This document shows, piece by piece, positions 8,037-16,674 of a stretch of 64,000 nt of DNA. Positions within the stretch are counted from its first letter, which is position 1, and every line of letters starts with the position of its first letter. The position numbers and the translations under genes were made by a program. Origin of the DNA: Pradoshia sp. D12 (GTDB lineage: Bacteria > Bacillota > Bacilli > Bacillales > Pradoshiaceae); the NCBI RefSeq assembly GCF_008935075.1, contig NZ_CP044545.1:1143501-1207500 (forward strand), read 5' to 3'. The notes under the pieces were generated by a model. The model worked only from the letters and a program-made list of their open reading frames with translations, had not been told where the DNA came from and did no database searches.

Positions 8037-9686
8037 ATGAAGATTTTAATTGTTGGCGGTGTGGCAGGCGGAGCATCTGCTGCGGCAAGACTGCGCCGTC
8101 TAAGCGAAAAAGATGAAATCATCATGTTTGAAAAAGGTGAATATATTTCATTTGCGAATTGTGGTCTTCCATATTATATAGGAGAAGTTATCCAAAACCG
8201 TAATAAACTGCTTGTTCAAACAGTTGAAGGAATGGGGCAACGCTATAATTTAGATATACGTAATTGGACAGAAATTATCAAAATCAATCGGGAGCAGAAG
8301 ACTGTCATAGCCAGAAAAGCAATGACAGGCGAGGAATATGAGGAATCCTACGATGTGCTAATCCTATCTCCGGGTTCAAAACCGGTTAGGCCAGCCATTC
8401 CGGGAATCGATGAGGCTAAATCTGTTTATACGCTTCGGAATGTTCCTGATACGGACCGTATCAAAGAAAAGGTAGATCAGGATAAACCTGAGAAGGCTGT
8501 TATCATTGGCGGCGGGTTTATTGGGATTGAAATGGCTGAAAATTTACGGGAGCGCGGTATAGATGTAACAGTTATTGAGATGGGAAATCAGGTGATGGCG
8601 CCAATTGATTTGGAGATGGCTCAAATGGTCCACACACATTTGCGGGACAATGGAGTTCATTTAATACTTGAGGATGGTGTATCATCTTTTGAAAAGAATG
8701 GTCGTATCATTCGCTTGAAAAGCGGCAAAGAAGTAGAAACGGATATGATACTTTTAGCGATTGGTGTTCAACCTGAAAGTACCATTGCGAAAGATGCCGG
8801 CCTCGAGCTTGGGGTTCGGAATGCGATAAAAGTCAATGAGCATCTGCAAACATCAGACCCATCTATTTATGCGGTCGGTGATGTCATTGAAGTAAAGGAT
8901 TATATTAACGGAACGGATACTTATGTGCCGCTCGCTTGGCCTGCCAATCGTCAAGGGCGTTTAGTAGCGGATCATATTCACGGGAAAGAAAGTGTTTATA
9001 ACGGTACATTGGGCACTTCCATAGCCAAGGTGTTTGAATTGACCGTTGCTTCAACAGGAAGCAATGAAAAGATGCTGAAGCGTTTAGGTATACCATATGA
9101 GGTTGTTCATGTTGCACCAAGCAGCCATGCTGGCTATTATCCAGGTGCTTCCCAATTGCATTTGAAACTGATCTTCGATAAGGAAACGGGGAAAATATAC
9201 GGAGCGCAGGCAGTTGGAAAGGATGGGGTAGATAAACGTATTGATGTTATCGCGACAGCTATCAAAGGTGGCTTAACTGTATTGGATCTTCCGGATATCG
9301 AGATTGCCTATGCTCCTCCATATTCCTCAGCTAAAGATCCTGTAAATATGGCTGGTTACGCAGCAACCAATATTATTGAGGGAATGGTCAGCACAGTGCA
9401 ATGGCATGAAATTGATGAGATTGTGGAAAACGGAGGTTATTTAATTGATGTCCGCTCACCTGCTGAGGTTGCTAAAGGAGCAATTGCCGGCTCGGTCAAT
9501 ATTCCTGTTGATGAACTGAGAGAGCGATTATCAGAGATACCGACTGATAAAGATTTATATCTTACATGCCAGGTAGGTATGAGGGGTTACTTAGCTACCA
9601 GAATACTTGAAGGAAACGGCATTAAAGTTAAGAACCTTGATGGCGGATATAATTTGTATTCTAAGGCATTTCCTAAAGAAAAATAA
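8037..9686 (+). CDS. cdr: CoA-disulfide reductase with C-terminal rhodanese domain
   Basis: The 549-residue protein has an FAD/NAD(P) pyridine nucleotide-disulfide reductase part (about 1-450) and a rhodanese domain (about 460-549). FAD motif: ILIVGGVAGGASAAARLRR. The single redox cysteine is C42 in SFANCGLPYY, the mark of CoADR/Npsr enzymes that reduce CoA disulfide, CoA persulfide or polysulfide. The NAD(P) motif is AVIIGGGFIGIEMAENL. The rhodanese active cysteine is C511 in CQVGMRGY. ATG 8037 follows TGGAGG. Its promoter carries a CstR-like operator, which fits a role in sulfide/persulfide detoxification. Confidence 0.93.
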   Translation: MKILIVGGVAGGASAAARLRRLSEKDEIIMFEKGEYISFANCGLPYYIGEVIQNRNKLLVQTVEGMGQRYNLDIRNWTEIIKINREQKTVIARKAMTGEEYEESYDVLILSPGSKPVRPAIPGIDEAKSVYTLRNVPDTDRIKEKVDQDKPEKAVIIGGGFIGIEMAENLRERGIDVTVIEMGNQVMAPIDLEMAQMVHTHLRDNGVHLILEDGVSSFEKNGRIIRLKSGKEVETDMILLAIGVQPESTIAKDAGLELGVRNAIKVNEHLQTSDPSIYAVGDVIEVKDYINGTDTYVPLAWPANRQGRLVADHIHGKESVYNGTLGTSIAKVFELTVASTGSNEKMLKRLGIPYEVVHVAPSSHAGYYPGASQLHLKLIFDKETGKIYGAQAVGKDGVDKRIDVIATAIKGGLTVLDLPDIEIAYAPPYSSAKDPVNMAGYAATNIIEGMVSTVQWHEIDEIVENGGYLIDVRSPAEVAKGAIAGSVNIPVDELRERLSEIPTDKDLYLTCQVGMRGYLATRILEGNGIKVKNLDGGYNLYSKAFPKEK

Positions 9687-9703
9687 TAGTAAATGAGAGT
9701 TGG

Positions 9704-9751
9704 AGCTCCCTTTATGCGATAGTTTAGATTATCGCATAAAGGGGCTTTTTT
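9704..9751 (+). terminator. Terminator after cdr
   Basis: AGCTCCCTTTATGCGAT pairs with ATCGCATAAAGGGGCT (9731-9746), followed by TTTTTT. Confidence 0.9.
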
Positions 9752-9790
9752 GAATTGCTGAGACGGTTTGTGTCATGCTTGATTTAGAGC

Positions 9791-9913
9791 TTGGCTGGAT
9801 TCAAGGGGCGATCGGCCGGATTCAAGCTCAGATTGGCTGGATTCGAAGAGGAATCGGCTGTATTAAAGCAGTGAATCGGCCGGAATCTAGCCCGATTCGG
9901 CTCGAATCGAAGT
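9791..9913. repeat. Six imperfect 21-bp tandem units
   Basis: Copies start at 9791, 9812, 9833, 9854, 9876 and 9897. The core is TYGGCYGGATTCAAG followed by six variable bases; copies 1-3 match best and later copies decay (TCGGCTGTATTAAAG, TCGGCCGGAATCTAG). Read on the minus strand, the units give a seven-residue period beginning with Asn-Pro-Ala, but no convincing start or ribosome binding site goes with it. The rest of the stretch from the cdr terminator to 10021 shows no gene. Confidence 0.85.
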
Positions 9914-10021
9914 CGATACAGACAGTAACCAGCTAGAAATTCAATCAGAATCAATTCATTATAGAGGAATCTGCAAGATACGCCTATAATCGAGTAAAAA
10001 CAATTAGGGGAGTATAAAAAT

Positions 10022-10049
10022 GCCCGGCTGGATATAACCCAAGCCGGGC
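10022..10049 (-). terminator. Terminator of the MFS exporter gene
   Basis: GCCCGGCT and AGCCGGGC form a perfect GC-rich stem; on the minus strand ATTTTTAT follows. It lies 16 bases past the stop of the gene ending at 10065. Confidence 0.85.
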
Positions 10050-10064
10050 GATACTTCTTTATCA

Positions 10065-11333
10065 TTAACTTGCCAATTCAGATTCCTTTGGTTCTTTTAC
10101 TTTTGACATGGCAAGAAAGCTAATTAAGAGCAGTGAAAATCCAGTGATGAGAGGTATATAAAAAGCTGGTATGTAGTCAAGCAAGACACCGAAAAGAATC
10201 ATCCCAAGCGGTGAGATTGCAGATGCAATCGTTTCAACTAATCCGAAAATACGACCAAGATAGTGGCTCGGGGTTGTACGCTGTATTAATACATGAATAG
10301 GAATATTTACAACCATGACGATGGAACCTATCATTCCAAGGACGATGATGTAGTAACTGACATTGGCAATCACAGAAGTCATTTGGAGCATAGGAGGCAA
10401 GCCAATCATAATGACAAGTATTGCTAAACCAATTAAGCCCAATCTAATTTTCTTTAATTTATCTTTCATTTCAGGACGTTGTGAAATGATCAATGATGTG
10501 ATAAGTGCTCCAACAGATACCATCGAAGCAGCAATTCCGTATGATTGAGAAGAAAAATTCAGTGATGTGTTCAGGATGTAGGGGATTGCAACATTTATAC
10601 CCGCAAAGAAGAAGTTAATCCAAAGTGATACTTTGAGCAGGGAGAATAAAAAATCGTTTTCTTTTAAATAGGAGAAGCCTTCAGCCAAACTTTTCATGAA
10701 TTGCGTCTTTTCCTGTTGTGCCGCTTTCTCAGTGTACAGGTTGAAAATAATAAATAATTCAATTATACCGGCAAGTATAAAGGTGATTCCAGTTAGCAGA
10801 ATGATTTCCTCAATTGCTAAGAACCCGTATAAAATACCAGCTATGATTGGACCGAGTATACCGGCAAGCGATGATGCGGATTGATTTAAAGAGCCAGCCT
10901 TTTGTATAGATTTATCCCCAGCCATTGAGGGAATGGTTGAAGATGCAGTCACAGAAAAGAAAGTAGAAAAAATCCCTAGCAGTACTTCTGATGTATATAA
11001 CAATGCAAGTGAGAGCCCCGAAAAGTGAGAATAGGCAATCATAAAAAACATGAGTATTCCGCTAAGAATTTCCGTCAATATAATGATTGTTTTGCGGTTA
11101 AAGCGATCTGCAAGGGTTCCGGCAATTGGTCCAAAAATAATTCTGGGAACAGAGGCAAACACAAGAGCAAGTGCAAAACTTGTACCCGAACCGGTAATTT
11201 TTAAAATGTATAATCCGATGGCGAATGAATAGATGCTTGCACCAAATAATGAAATAAATTTTCCAATAAAAAACAATAAAATATTCCTTGCGCTTAATCT
11301 CTCTTGTTCTGCTTCGGTATAACGTACACTCAT
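10065..11333 (-). CDS. MFS transporter (drug/macrolide-efflux type)
   Basis: The 422-residue membrane protein has about 12 hydrophobic segments. The major facilitator motif A region reads GPIAGTLADRFNRKTIIILTE after TM2, typical of 12-helix exporters of the MefA/enterobactin-exporter type. ATG 11333 is backed by AAAGGAG. The gene is divergent from an HTH-TPR regulator, with two similar palindromes between them, so its expression is probably controlled by that regulator or by a TetR/MarR-type protein elsewhere. The substrate cannot be read from the sequence. Confidence 0.88.
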   Translation of the reverse strand: MSVRYTEAEQERLSARNILLFFIGKFISLFGASIYSFAIGLYILKITGSGTSFALALVFASVPRIIFGPIAGTLADRFNRKTIIILTEILSGILMFFMIAYSHFSGLSLALLYTSEVLLGIFSTFFSVTASSTIPSMAGDKSIQKAGSLNQSASSLAGILGPIIAGILYGFLAIEEIILLTGITFILAGIIELFIIFNLYTEKAAQQEKTQFMKSLAEGFSYLKENDFLFSLLKVSLWINFFFAGINVAIPYILNTSLNFSSQSYGIAASMVSVGALITSLIISQRPEMKDKLKKIRLGLIGLAILVIMIGLPPMLQMTSVIANVSYYIIVLGMIGSIVMVVNIPIHVLIQRTTPSHYLGRIFGLVETIASAISPLGMILFGVLLDYIPAFYIPLITGFSLLLISFLAMSKVKEPKESELAS

Positions 11334-11356
11334 GGGCTTTTCTCCTTTAGTTTAAA

Positions 11357-11375
11357 AGTTTAATGTCATTAAACT
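11357..11375. promoter_or_regulatory. 19-bp palindromic operator candidate (site 1)
   Basis: AGTTTAATG-T-CATTAAACT is a perfect 9-bp inverted repeat, 24 bases upstream of the MFS start codon. Its half site AGTTTAA recurs in site 2. Confidence 0.7.
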
Positions 11376-11411
11376 TATTATATAAATACTAATTTTTGGA
11401 AGTCAACAAAA

Positions 11412-11430
11412 AGTTTAAAATAATTAAACT
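11412..11430. promoter_or_regulatory. 19-bp palindromic operator candidate (site 2)
   Basis: AGTTTAA-AATAA-TTAAACT has the same half sites and the same total length as site 1, with centres 55 bases apart. It lies 56 bases before the regulator start at 11486, so one protein could control both genes. Confidence 0.7.
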
Positions 11431-11485
11431 TTAATTTGTGGATCAGAATTATTTACCGTATACTTTCCATAAGGAGGGGATAACC

Positions 11486-12690
11486 ATGCTGGGCAATAAA
11501 ATTAAAACGTTACGGAAAGCTTTAGGGATGACCCAATCCGAGTTGGCTGGAAATCGATTGACAAAAGGAATGCTGAGCCAAATTGAAAACAGTAAAGCAA
11601 CCCCATCGATGAGCACACTTGAATATCTTGCTCAACAGCTTGGTTGTGAACCTAGTGATCTTCTGAATGAGAAAGAGGATTATCTACCTTTATTAAATGA
11701 GATAAAGAATGATAAAAAACAAGAGAATTATTCAGCTATTTACGATAAATTATCCCATGTGGTTTCTGAAAATATGCCTCAGGGAGTAATGGAGGCGAAG
11801 TTATACAGCCTTTATGCGGAAGCAGGCCTTTATTTAGATAAACCAAACATGAAGAAATATATCGAATTGGCAGCCTCCTATTTTAAGATGAATTCTTTAT
11901 TCTTAGACAGTGCTGAAACATTATGGATTTATCATCAGTATCGTTTGTCTCATGGAAATTGGGATGAATCTTTATCCATTTTGAATGAAATTAGAAAATT
12001 CTACTCTGGTAATGGACTTGAAGAAAATACGGTATTTCAATTAAAGCTTTTATTGGATGAAGGAATCGTCTTATTAGCGTTGGAAGAATATAAAACATCC
12101 CATACAAGAATGCAGGAAGCCATCGCATTGTCCAAAGAGACGAATGTCTATTATCGTATGGATGATATATACAGGATTGCTTCCAATTATCCGCTTGTGA
12201 TGAAGGATGATAAGGAGTTTCTTAGATTAATCAGTAAATCTCGTCAATATGCGATTTTTTCGGAAAATAAGATTGCATTGATGATGTTTCCACTTTTATA
12301 TGCGGTTTATCATAATGAAATAACAAAAGACTACAAAAAAGCTATTCACTACCTAGAAGAATTTGCGATAAATCCGGAAAAGATAGACGAACTTTATTAT
12401 CTGGAATATGGGAAAGCACTATATGGTCTGGGAGAAATTGATCGAGCTTGGAAAATCTGCTTAAATGTCATCTATCCGGTGCGTTGGTGCATCCAATCGA
12501 TGTAGGAATGGTACAGTCTGCAGGAATCTATATTGCTCTTTGTTTAAATCAACAGGGCCACAAGGATGAAGCCCTGGAGCAAATTAACAAAACATGTGAT
12601 TTAATAAAGAATATGCCGAAATCTATTTATTATAAAAGGGCTGTTGAGGTTAAAGAAACATTGCTAAATGATAATGGAACTGTACATTGA
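11486..12690 (+). pseudogene. HTH (XRE) regulator with TPR repeats, frameshifted
   Basis: The N-terminus is a Cro/C1-type helix-turn-helix: NKIKTLRKALGMTQSELAG with GMLSQIENSKATPSMSTLEYLAQQL. Tetratricopeptide-like helices follow, the layout of Rgg/PlcR-like regulators. ATG 11486 follows AAGGAGGGG. The frame stops at 12505 after a non-family tail, while the -1 frame continues from about 12450 to 12690 with good TPR sequence (GMVQSAGIYIALCLNQQGHKDEAL). Restoring one A in the A-run at 12452-12455 joins the two into about 401 residues. It may be a true mutation, phase variation or a sequencing error. The target is probably the divergent MFS gene. Confidence 0.8.
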
Positions 12691-12740
12691 AATTATGTGT
12701 GGCTGTTCATTCAGTTCCTTTATCCATTTGTTTCAAAGAT

Positions 12741-12771
12741 TTAGGTTAACGTTTGTAAACGCTTCACCTAA
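12741..12771. promoter_or_regulatory. Nested inverted repeat, cre-like core
   Basis: Outer arms TTAGGT and ACCTAA enclose inner arms CGTTT and AAACG. The core TTGTAAACGCTTCA partly matches a CcpA cre site. It follows the frameshifted regulator by 50 bases. A terminator is unlikely because there is no T-run. Confidence 0.4.
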
Positions 12772-13106
12772 ATATACAATGTCGTTAGGACACAGTGGTG
12801 ATAATAATGTTGACAGATGGTAGTGGGCTTTTATTTTATGTTCCAATCCATTCATATCTGGCATTCAAATGTCTATTAAGATTTTCGGTTAGTTTACTTA
12901 CCCTATTCGGTCATTGCTTCGCAAGAACTCTTCCTATCCCTCTAATATCTCCCTGGTTACTTCCCCTGCACAAGAATAATCTTCTGCAATAATAGTTGCC
13001 TGTAAATTTAACCTATTAAACTTCTATGCTGAAACATATAAAATTCTCCATAAAATAGCTCCTAATACAATATGATGATGGGCTTGATACCTTTATGCTG
13101 GAAAAT

Positions 13107-13146
13107 ATAATTATTTTTCAAGTAAAATAATTATATAAATTATAAT
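13107..13146 (+). promoter_or_regulatory. Promoter/operator of the nos operon
   Basis: ATAATTATTTT (13107-13117) and AAAATAATTAT (13124-13134) form a perfect 11-bp inverted repeat whose loop overlaps a weak -35 (TTCAAG). TATAAT (13141-13146) lies 18 bases further. The repeat is unlike the TGTGA-N6-TCACT Fnr box, so another regulator is implied. Confidence 0.5.
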
Positions 13147-13212
13147 GAATATGATCATACCATCAACTGCTTAAAGTGGAGCAAACGATTGATAGAAAAA
13201 GGTGGGTTAATG

Positions 13213-14487
13213 ATGAAAAGGTTACGCATCTTTTTAGTGTTTGTAGCGTTATTGATTATATATGAACCGAGTAGTTTCGCAGAATCAACTCTGCAGCAGC
13301 AAATTGACCAAACGCCCATTGGAGGAACATTGATTGTTAAAAGCGGTACCTATGAAGATCCGGTTTCCATTAATAAGCCAATGACCATTAAAGGAACAGA
13401 AAATACAGTGCTGAGTTATACAGGAGAGGGATCCTTTATAAACATTTCTGGTGAGGGTGTACAAATATCAAATATTGAAATAGAGGCAACACGCCTACCA
13501 ATTGAGGAATCTGCAATTGTGCTGGCTGGAAATTATCATAAACTTAACAATCTCACAATCAAGTCAGCTGGGACTGGTATTAAACTGGATAAGGCGAATC
13601 ATGTAAGTGTGCTAGAAAGTTCATTTACAGGGACATCTGAAGGCCATGCTATTAATCTGTGGGAGTCAAATTACAACACGTTCGGTAAAAATTCAATACG
13701 GAATGTTCAGGATGGATTTTATGTAGAATACAGCCACCATAATACATTTAAAAATAATAAAATTTGGGATGCCCATTATGGGGTGCATTTAATGTATTCC
13801 AATTCCTGTTTGATTGAAGAAAATGAATCATTCAATAACTTTACCGGCGCCATGATTATGGGGGCTGAAGATGCAATGGTACGTAAGAATACATTCACCG
13901 AAAATAATGAAAATGTGAATTCTCAGGGTTTGTTACTATATGACTCTAGGAATGTTACGGTTGAAACAAATGAGATTCACAATAACCGGATTGGCATATT
14001 TATTGAAAAGGCCAATGTGAATACCGTTAAGGATAACAGGCTGCAATCAAATTTTGTAGGTATTCAGTTTAAAGAATCAGAGAATAATCGAATCTATCAA
14101 AATGATTTTCTGGGTAATGTAAATGACGCTCAGGCTATTGAAAGTGAAGGGAATCAATTGGATGGGAACTACTGGGACGCATCAGCGAAAATAGATTCAG
14201 ACGGAGATGGTATAAGTAATTTAATCTACCGAGCCGATCCTTATTTTCTGGCTTTGACAGAGGAAGTTCCTGAGTATCAACTCTTTTTTCAGGCACCGGG
14301 CATGACAATTCTGCAAAAAATGCTGAAAAGTACCGATGAAGAGCTATTAACGGACTCAGGTCCCTTAATGGACCCTATCCAATCAAACAATCAAAACAAT
14401 CAAGCTGATCTGCCAGTATGGATAGTCAGCGGATTATTGTATATAGGCAGTTTATTTCTATTCATAAAAGGGAGGAAACAACGATGA
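13213..14487 (+). CDS. nosD: NosD-like copper-binding beta-helix protein
   Basis: The 424-residue product has a signal peptide (to about residue 22), a right-handed beta-helix of parallel repeats (for example YNTFGKNSIRNVQDGFYVE, NNRIGIFIEKANVNTVKDNR), the NosD closing segment DSDGDGISNLIYRADPY, and a C-terminal membrane anchor with a basic tail. NosD works with NosF and NosY on maturation of the copper centre of nitrous oxide reductase. ATG 13213 follows AGGTGGG by seven bases; 13210 is also possible. It overlaps nosL by four bases. nosZ is absent from the window, so the client protein is uncertain. Confidence 0.87.
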   Translation: MKRLRIFLVFVALLIIYEPSSFAESTLQQQIDQTPIGGTLIVKSGTYEDPVSINKPMTIKGTENTVLSYTGEGSFINISGEGVQISNIEIEATRLPIEESAIVLAGNYHKLNNLTIKSAGTGIKLDKANHVSVLESSFTGTSEGHAINLWESNYNTFGKNSIRNVQDGFYVEYSHHNTFKNNKIWDAHYGVHLMYSNSCLIEENESFNNFTGAMIMGAEDAMVRKNTFTENNENVNSQGLLLYDSRNVTVETNEIHNNRIGIFIEKANVNTVKDNRLQSNFVGIQFKESENNRIYQNDFLGNVNDAQAIESEGNQLDGNYWDASAKIDSDGDGISNLIYRADPYFLALTEEVPEYQLFFQAPGMTILQKMLKSTDEELLTDSGPLMDPIQSNNQNNQADLPVWIVSGLLYIGSLFLFIKGRKQR

Positions 14488-14981
14488 AACAATCATTATG
14501 GAAAATTGCGTTAATCGGAATTGCAGTTATGCTTATGTCTGCTTGCGGTAATGAATCGACTGAGCCAGTGGAAATTGATTCGAAGACTGACACATGCGCA
14601 AACTGTAATATGTCGGTTGCGGATAATCAGCATGCAACAGAAATTATCTTAACTGATGGTAAAACATTTGTTTTTGATGATATCGGTTGCATGTTTAATT
14701 GGACAGATGAAAACGAGAATAAGGAAATTGAGAAGACCTTTGTACGTGATTATCATTCTAAAGAATGGATAGAATTTGAAAAATCCTATTTCGTATATGG
14801 AGAAGAAATCAAGACGCCAATGTCATACAATGTAATTTCTTTTGAAGACCAATCAAGTGCTGAAGAATTTGCTGAAGAATCAGGGGGAAGTTTATTATCC
14901 TATGAAGATTTACAAAAACATGATTGGAAACAGCATAAAGAGATGAATCATAAGGAAACGGACAGTCATAGCCATAGTTAA
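14484..14981 (+). CDS. nosL: NosL-like copper chaperone lipoprotein
   Basis: The 165-residue protein starts with a lipoprotein signal; the lipobox is LMSAC with C21 as the lipidated cysteine. The motif CANCNM (C38, C41, M43) is the Cu(I) site of the NosL family, followed by the family block FVFDDIGCMFNW. The C-terminus is His-rich (KHDWKQHKEMNHKETDSHSHS), which could bind extra metal. The start ATG 14484 shares ATGA with the nosD stop, so translation is coupled. NosL delivers copper to the outer face, here presumably together with NosD-NosY-NosF. Confidence 0.9.
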   Translation: MKQSLWKIALIGIAVMLMSACGNESTEPVEIDSKTDTCANCNMSVADNQHATEIILTDGKTFVFDDIGCMFNWTDENENKEIEKTFVRDYHSKEWIEFEKSYFVYGEEIKTPMSYNVISFEDQSSAEEFAEESGGSLLSYEDLQKHDWKQHKEMNHKETDSHSHS

Positions 14982-15050
14982 CAGGTGAAAAAAACAAGGC
15001 AGCCGGCATGGTTGCCTTTTATTTAGATGTCGTCACGGGAGGTAAGAAGA

Positions 15051-15863
15051 ATGTGGAACATATGGAGCTCTGAATGGAGAATGACATCACGGGGCCGTTC
15101 GTATTATTCAATCGCCATTCTATGGATTGTTGTCATTTCTCTTTTATTGGCATTGGAGCGGACAAATGGAGCAATCTCAGGATATACAAATATTACGGGA
15201 ACAGTCGTTAATATTATGTTATATATATTGCCATTATTTATGTTGATTTTTGGCTCTTTTTCAATAGCTAATGAAATGGAAAATGGCCAATGGAGATTAT
15301 TATGTACGTATCCATTAGATATCGTCTCCTACTTCTTTGGTAAACTTGGAGGCCAGTTTACTGCCCAGGCAGTGTGTTTTTCACTGGCGTATTGGTTGAG
15401 TATGGTAATTGGGTTGCTGACTGGGATTGATATTTCGTTAACTTGGATGCTTGTGCTTTTTCTATTTAGTATGCTGTTAATCTTGTTTTTCCTGACACTT
15501 GGCCTTTTTATAGGATCATTTGTAAGCACGAAATGGCAGGCACTTACTCTATCTGTTGCAGTCTGGTTTCTTCTTATTATGATATGGCCGACTGCGTTAA
15601 TTGCTATTTTAGGTGCTTTACCTTATTCAATGATAGGAGTGCTTATGAAAATTGCGATGATCATAAATCCAGCAGAATTCTTACGCTTTTTCTTGGTGAT
15701 TAGATTGGACGGCGGTTCTATCTTCGGCCAAGCCTATGATGGATTGGTTCCGCTATTTAATGAAGGAATTGTATGGGGTGTACTATTCTTATATGCGTTT
15801 GTATTTATTGCTGCGTTAGGCTTTATTGCAATTTGGTATTTAAAAAGGAGAAGAGCACAATGA
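15051..15863 (+). CDS. nosY: NosY-like ABC transporter permease
   Basis: The 270-residue membrane protein has about six helices, typical of ABC-2 permeases of the NosY type. The conserved cytosolic start reads WSSEWRMTSRGRSYY and the loop NEMENGQWRLLCTYPL follows TM2. ATG 15051 has GGGAGG eight bases upstream; an in-frame ATG at 15027 lacks one. It forms a transporter with the NosF-like ATPase, whose start overlaps its stop (ATGA at 15860). The cargo of this transporter (sulfur or copper species) is not settled for the family. Confidence 0.85.
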   Translation: MWNIWSSEWRMTSRGRSYYSIAILWIVVISLLLALERTNGAISGYTNITGTVVNIMLYILPLFMLIFGSFSIANEMENGQWRLLCTYPLDIVSYFFGKLGGQFTAQAVCFSLAYWLSMVIGLLTGIDISLTWMLVLFLFSMLLILFFLTLGLFIGSFVSTKWQALTLSVAVWFLLIMIWPTALIAILGALPYSMIGVLMKIAMIINPAEFLRFFLVIRLDGGSIFGQAYDGLVPLFNEGIVWGVLFLYAFVFIAALGFIAIWYLKRRRAQ

Positions 15864-16564
15864 CAGGGTTAGAAGTGACTGATATCTCAAAACACTATAA
15901 AACCAATACAGCGTTGCAGCCATTTTCGTTGGCAGTGAAGGAAGGGCAATGTGTTTCTTTATGCGGAGGGAATGGTGCTGGAAAAAGTACTATCCTGAAT
16001 ATTTTGGCCAGTATCTCTTCCCCCTCAGCCGGAACCGTTCTGTTGGATGGGGTCAATATGACTGCACAAAATAAAGAATATGTATCATTGATTGGTTATA
16101 TGCCTGATGAATTTTATGCTCAGGGCGACATGAATGTGGGAGAGTTTATGTCTTTTTATGCAGCTATCCGAGAGATTTCCAATGAAAGAGTGAGAGAGGT
16201 GATTGATCGTTTGGGATTAACCGACAAGCGGAAAGAGCTCGTAAAAAATCTTTCTAAAGGAATGAGACAAAGGTTGTTATTCGGCCAATCGATTTTAGCT
16301 GAACCAAGACTTTTAATTATGGACGAGCCGACCAATGGGCTCGATCCTTACTGGATTAATGAATTTATAGAAATGATTAAAAAGCTTAAAGAAGCAGGCA
16401 CGATTACGATTTTCTCTACTCATATGATGGATGTTGCCGCAGAACTTGCCGACCGGGTGTTATTCATTGAAAAGGGGCAGCTGGCTCAATCACTTGAAAA
16501 TGATTTTTCTGATATTGATGGTTTTACGAAAGAGCTATCAACCTTGTACAGACAACGAATATAA
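15860..16564 (+). CDS. nosF: NosF-like ABC transporter ATP-binding protein
   Basis: This 234-residue ATPase has Walker A GGNGAGKST, signature LSKGMRQRL, Walker B LLIMDEPTNGLDP and the switch histidine in TIFSTHMMDVAAEL. It energises the NosY-type permease. ATG 15860 follows AAAAGGAG and overlaps the nosY stop. It is the last gene of the nosD-L-Y-F operon; a strong hairpin follows. Confidence 0.88.
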   Translation: MTGLEVTDISKHYKTNTALQPFSLAVKEGQCVSLCGGNGAGKSTILNILASISSPSAGTVLLDGVNMTAQNKEYVSLIGYMPDEFYAQGDMNVGEFMSFYAAIREISNERVREVIDRLGLTDKRKELVKNLSKGMRQRLLFGQSILAEPRLLIMDEPTNGLDPYWINEFIEMIKKLKEAGTITIFSTHMMDVAAELADRVLFIEKGQLAQSLENDFSDIDGFTKELSTLYRQRI

Positions 16565-16623
16565 AAGGGTGGACTGCAGCCGTGCTCTGTAAGACGTACG
16601 GTTGAATTATATTTAAGAATAAC

Positions 16624-16665
16624 AATAGGCATGAGTTCGAAAGATTCCGAAACTCATGCCTATTT
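16624..16665. terminator. Bidirectional terminator
   Basis: AATAGGCATGAGTT pairs with AACTCATGCCTATT. It separates the nos operon from the convergent AI-2E family gene. Confidence 0.88.
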
Positions 16666-16674
16666 TACGATCCA

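Larger units (their letters stand above)
12691..13212. other. Non-coding stretch before nosD
   Basis: No gene with a ribosome binding site or recognisable product was found. A short open frame at 12795-12992 has no such support. The stretch holds a nested inverted repeat at 12741-12771, a loose direct repeat (around 13021-13041 and 13091-13110), and the nosD promoter region. I could not see any nosZ remnant. Confidence 0.6.

Noticed and set aside
9784-10065. 93-codon frame on the minus strand with Asn-Pro-Ala heptads
   Set aside because: It is produced by the 21-bp repeats, overlaps the MFS terminator and has no ribosome binding site.
12795-12992. 65-codon frame before nosD
   Set aside because: No ribosome binding site, no recognisable sequence; the stretch looks non-coding.
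13021-13110. Pair of similar 20-base segments before nosD
   Set aside because: Several mismatches in AT-rich sequence; not strong enough to call a repeat.
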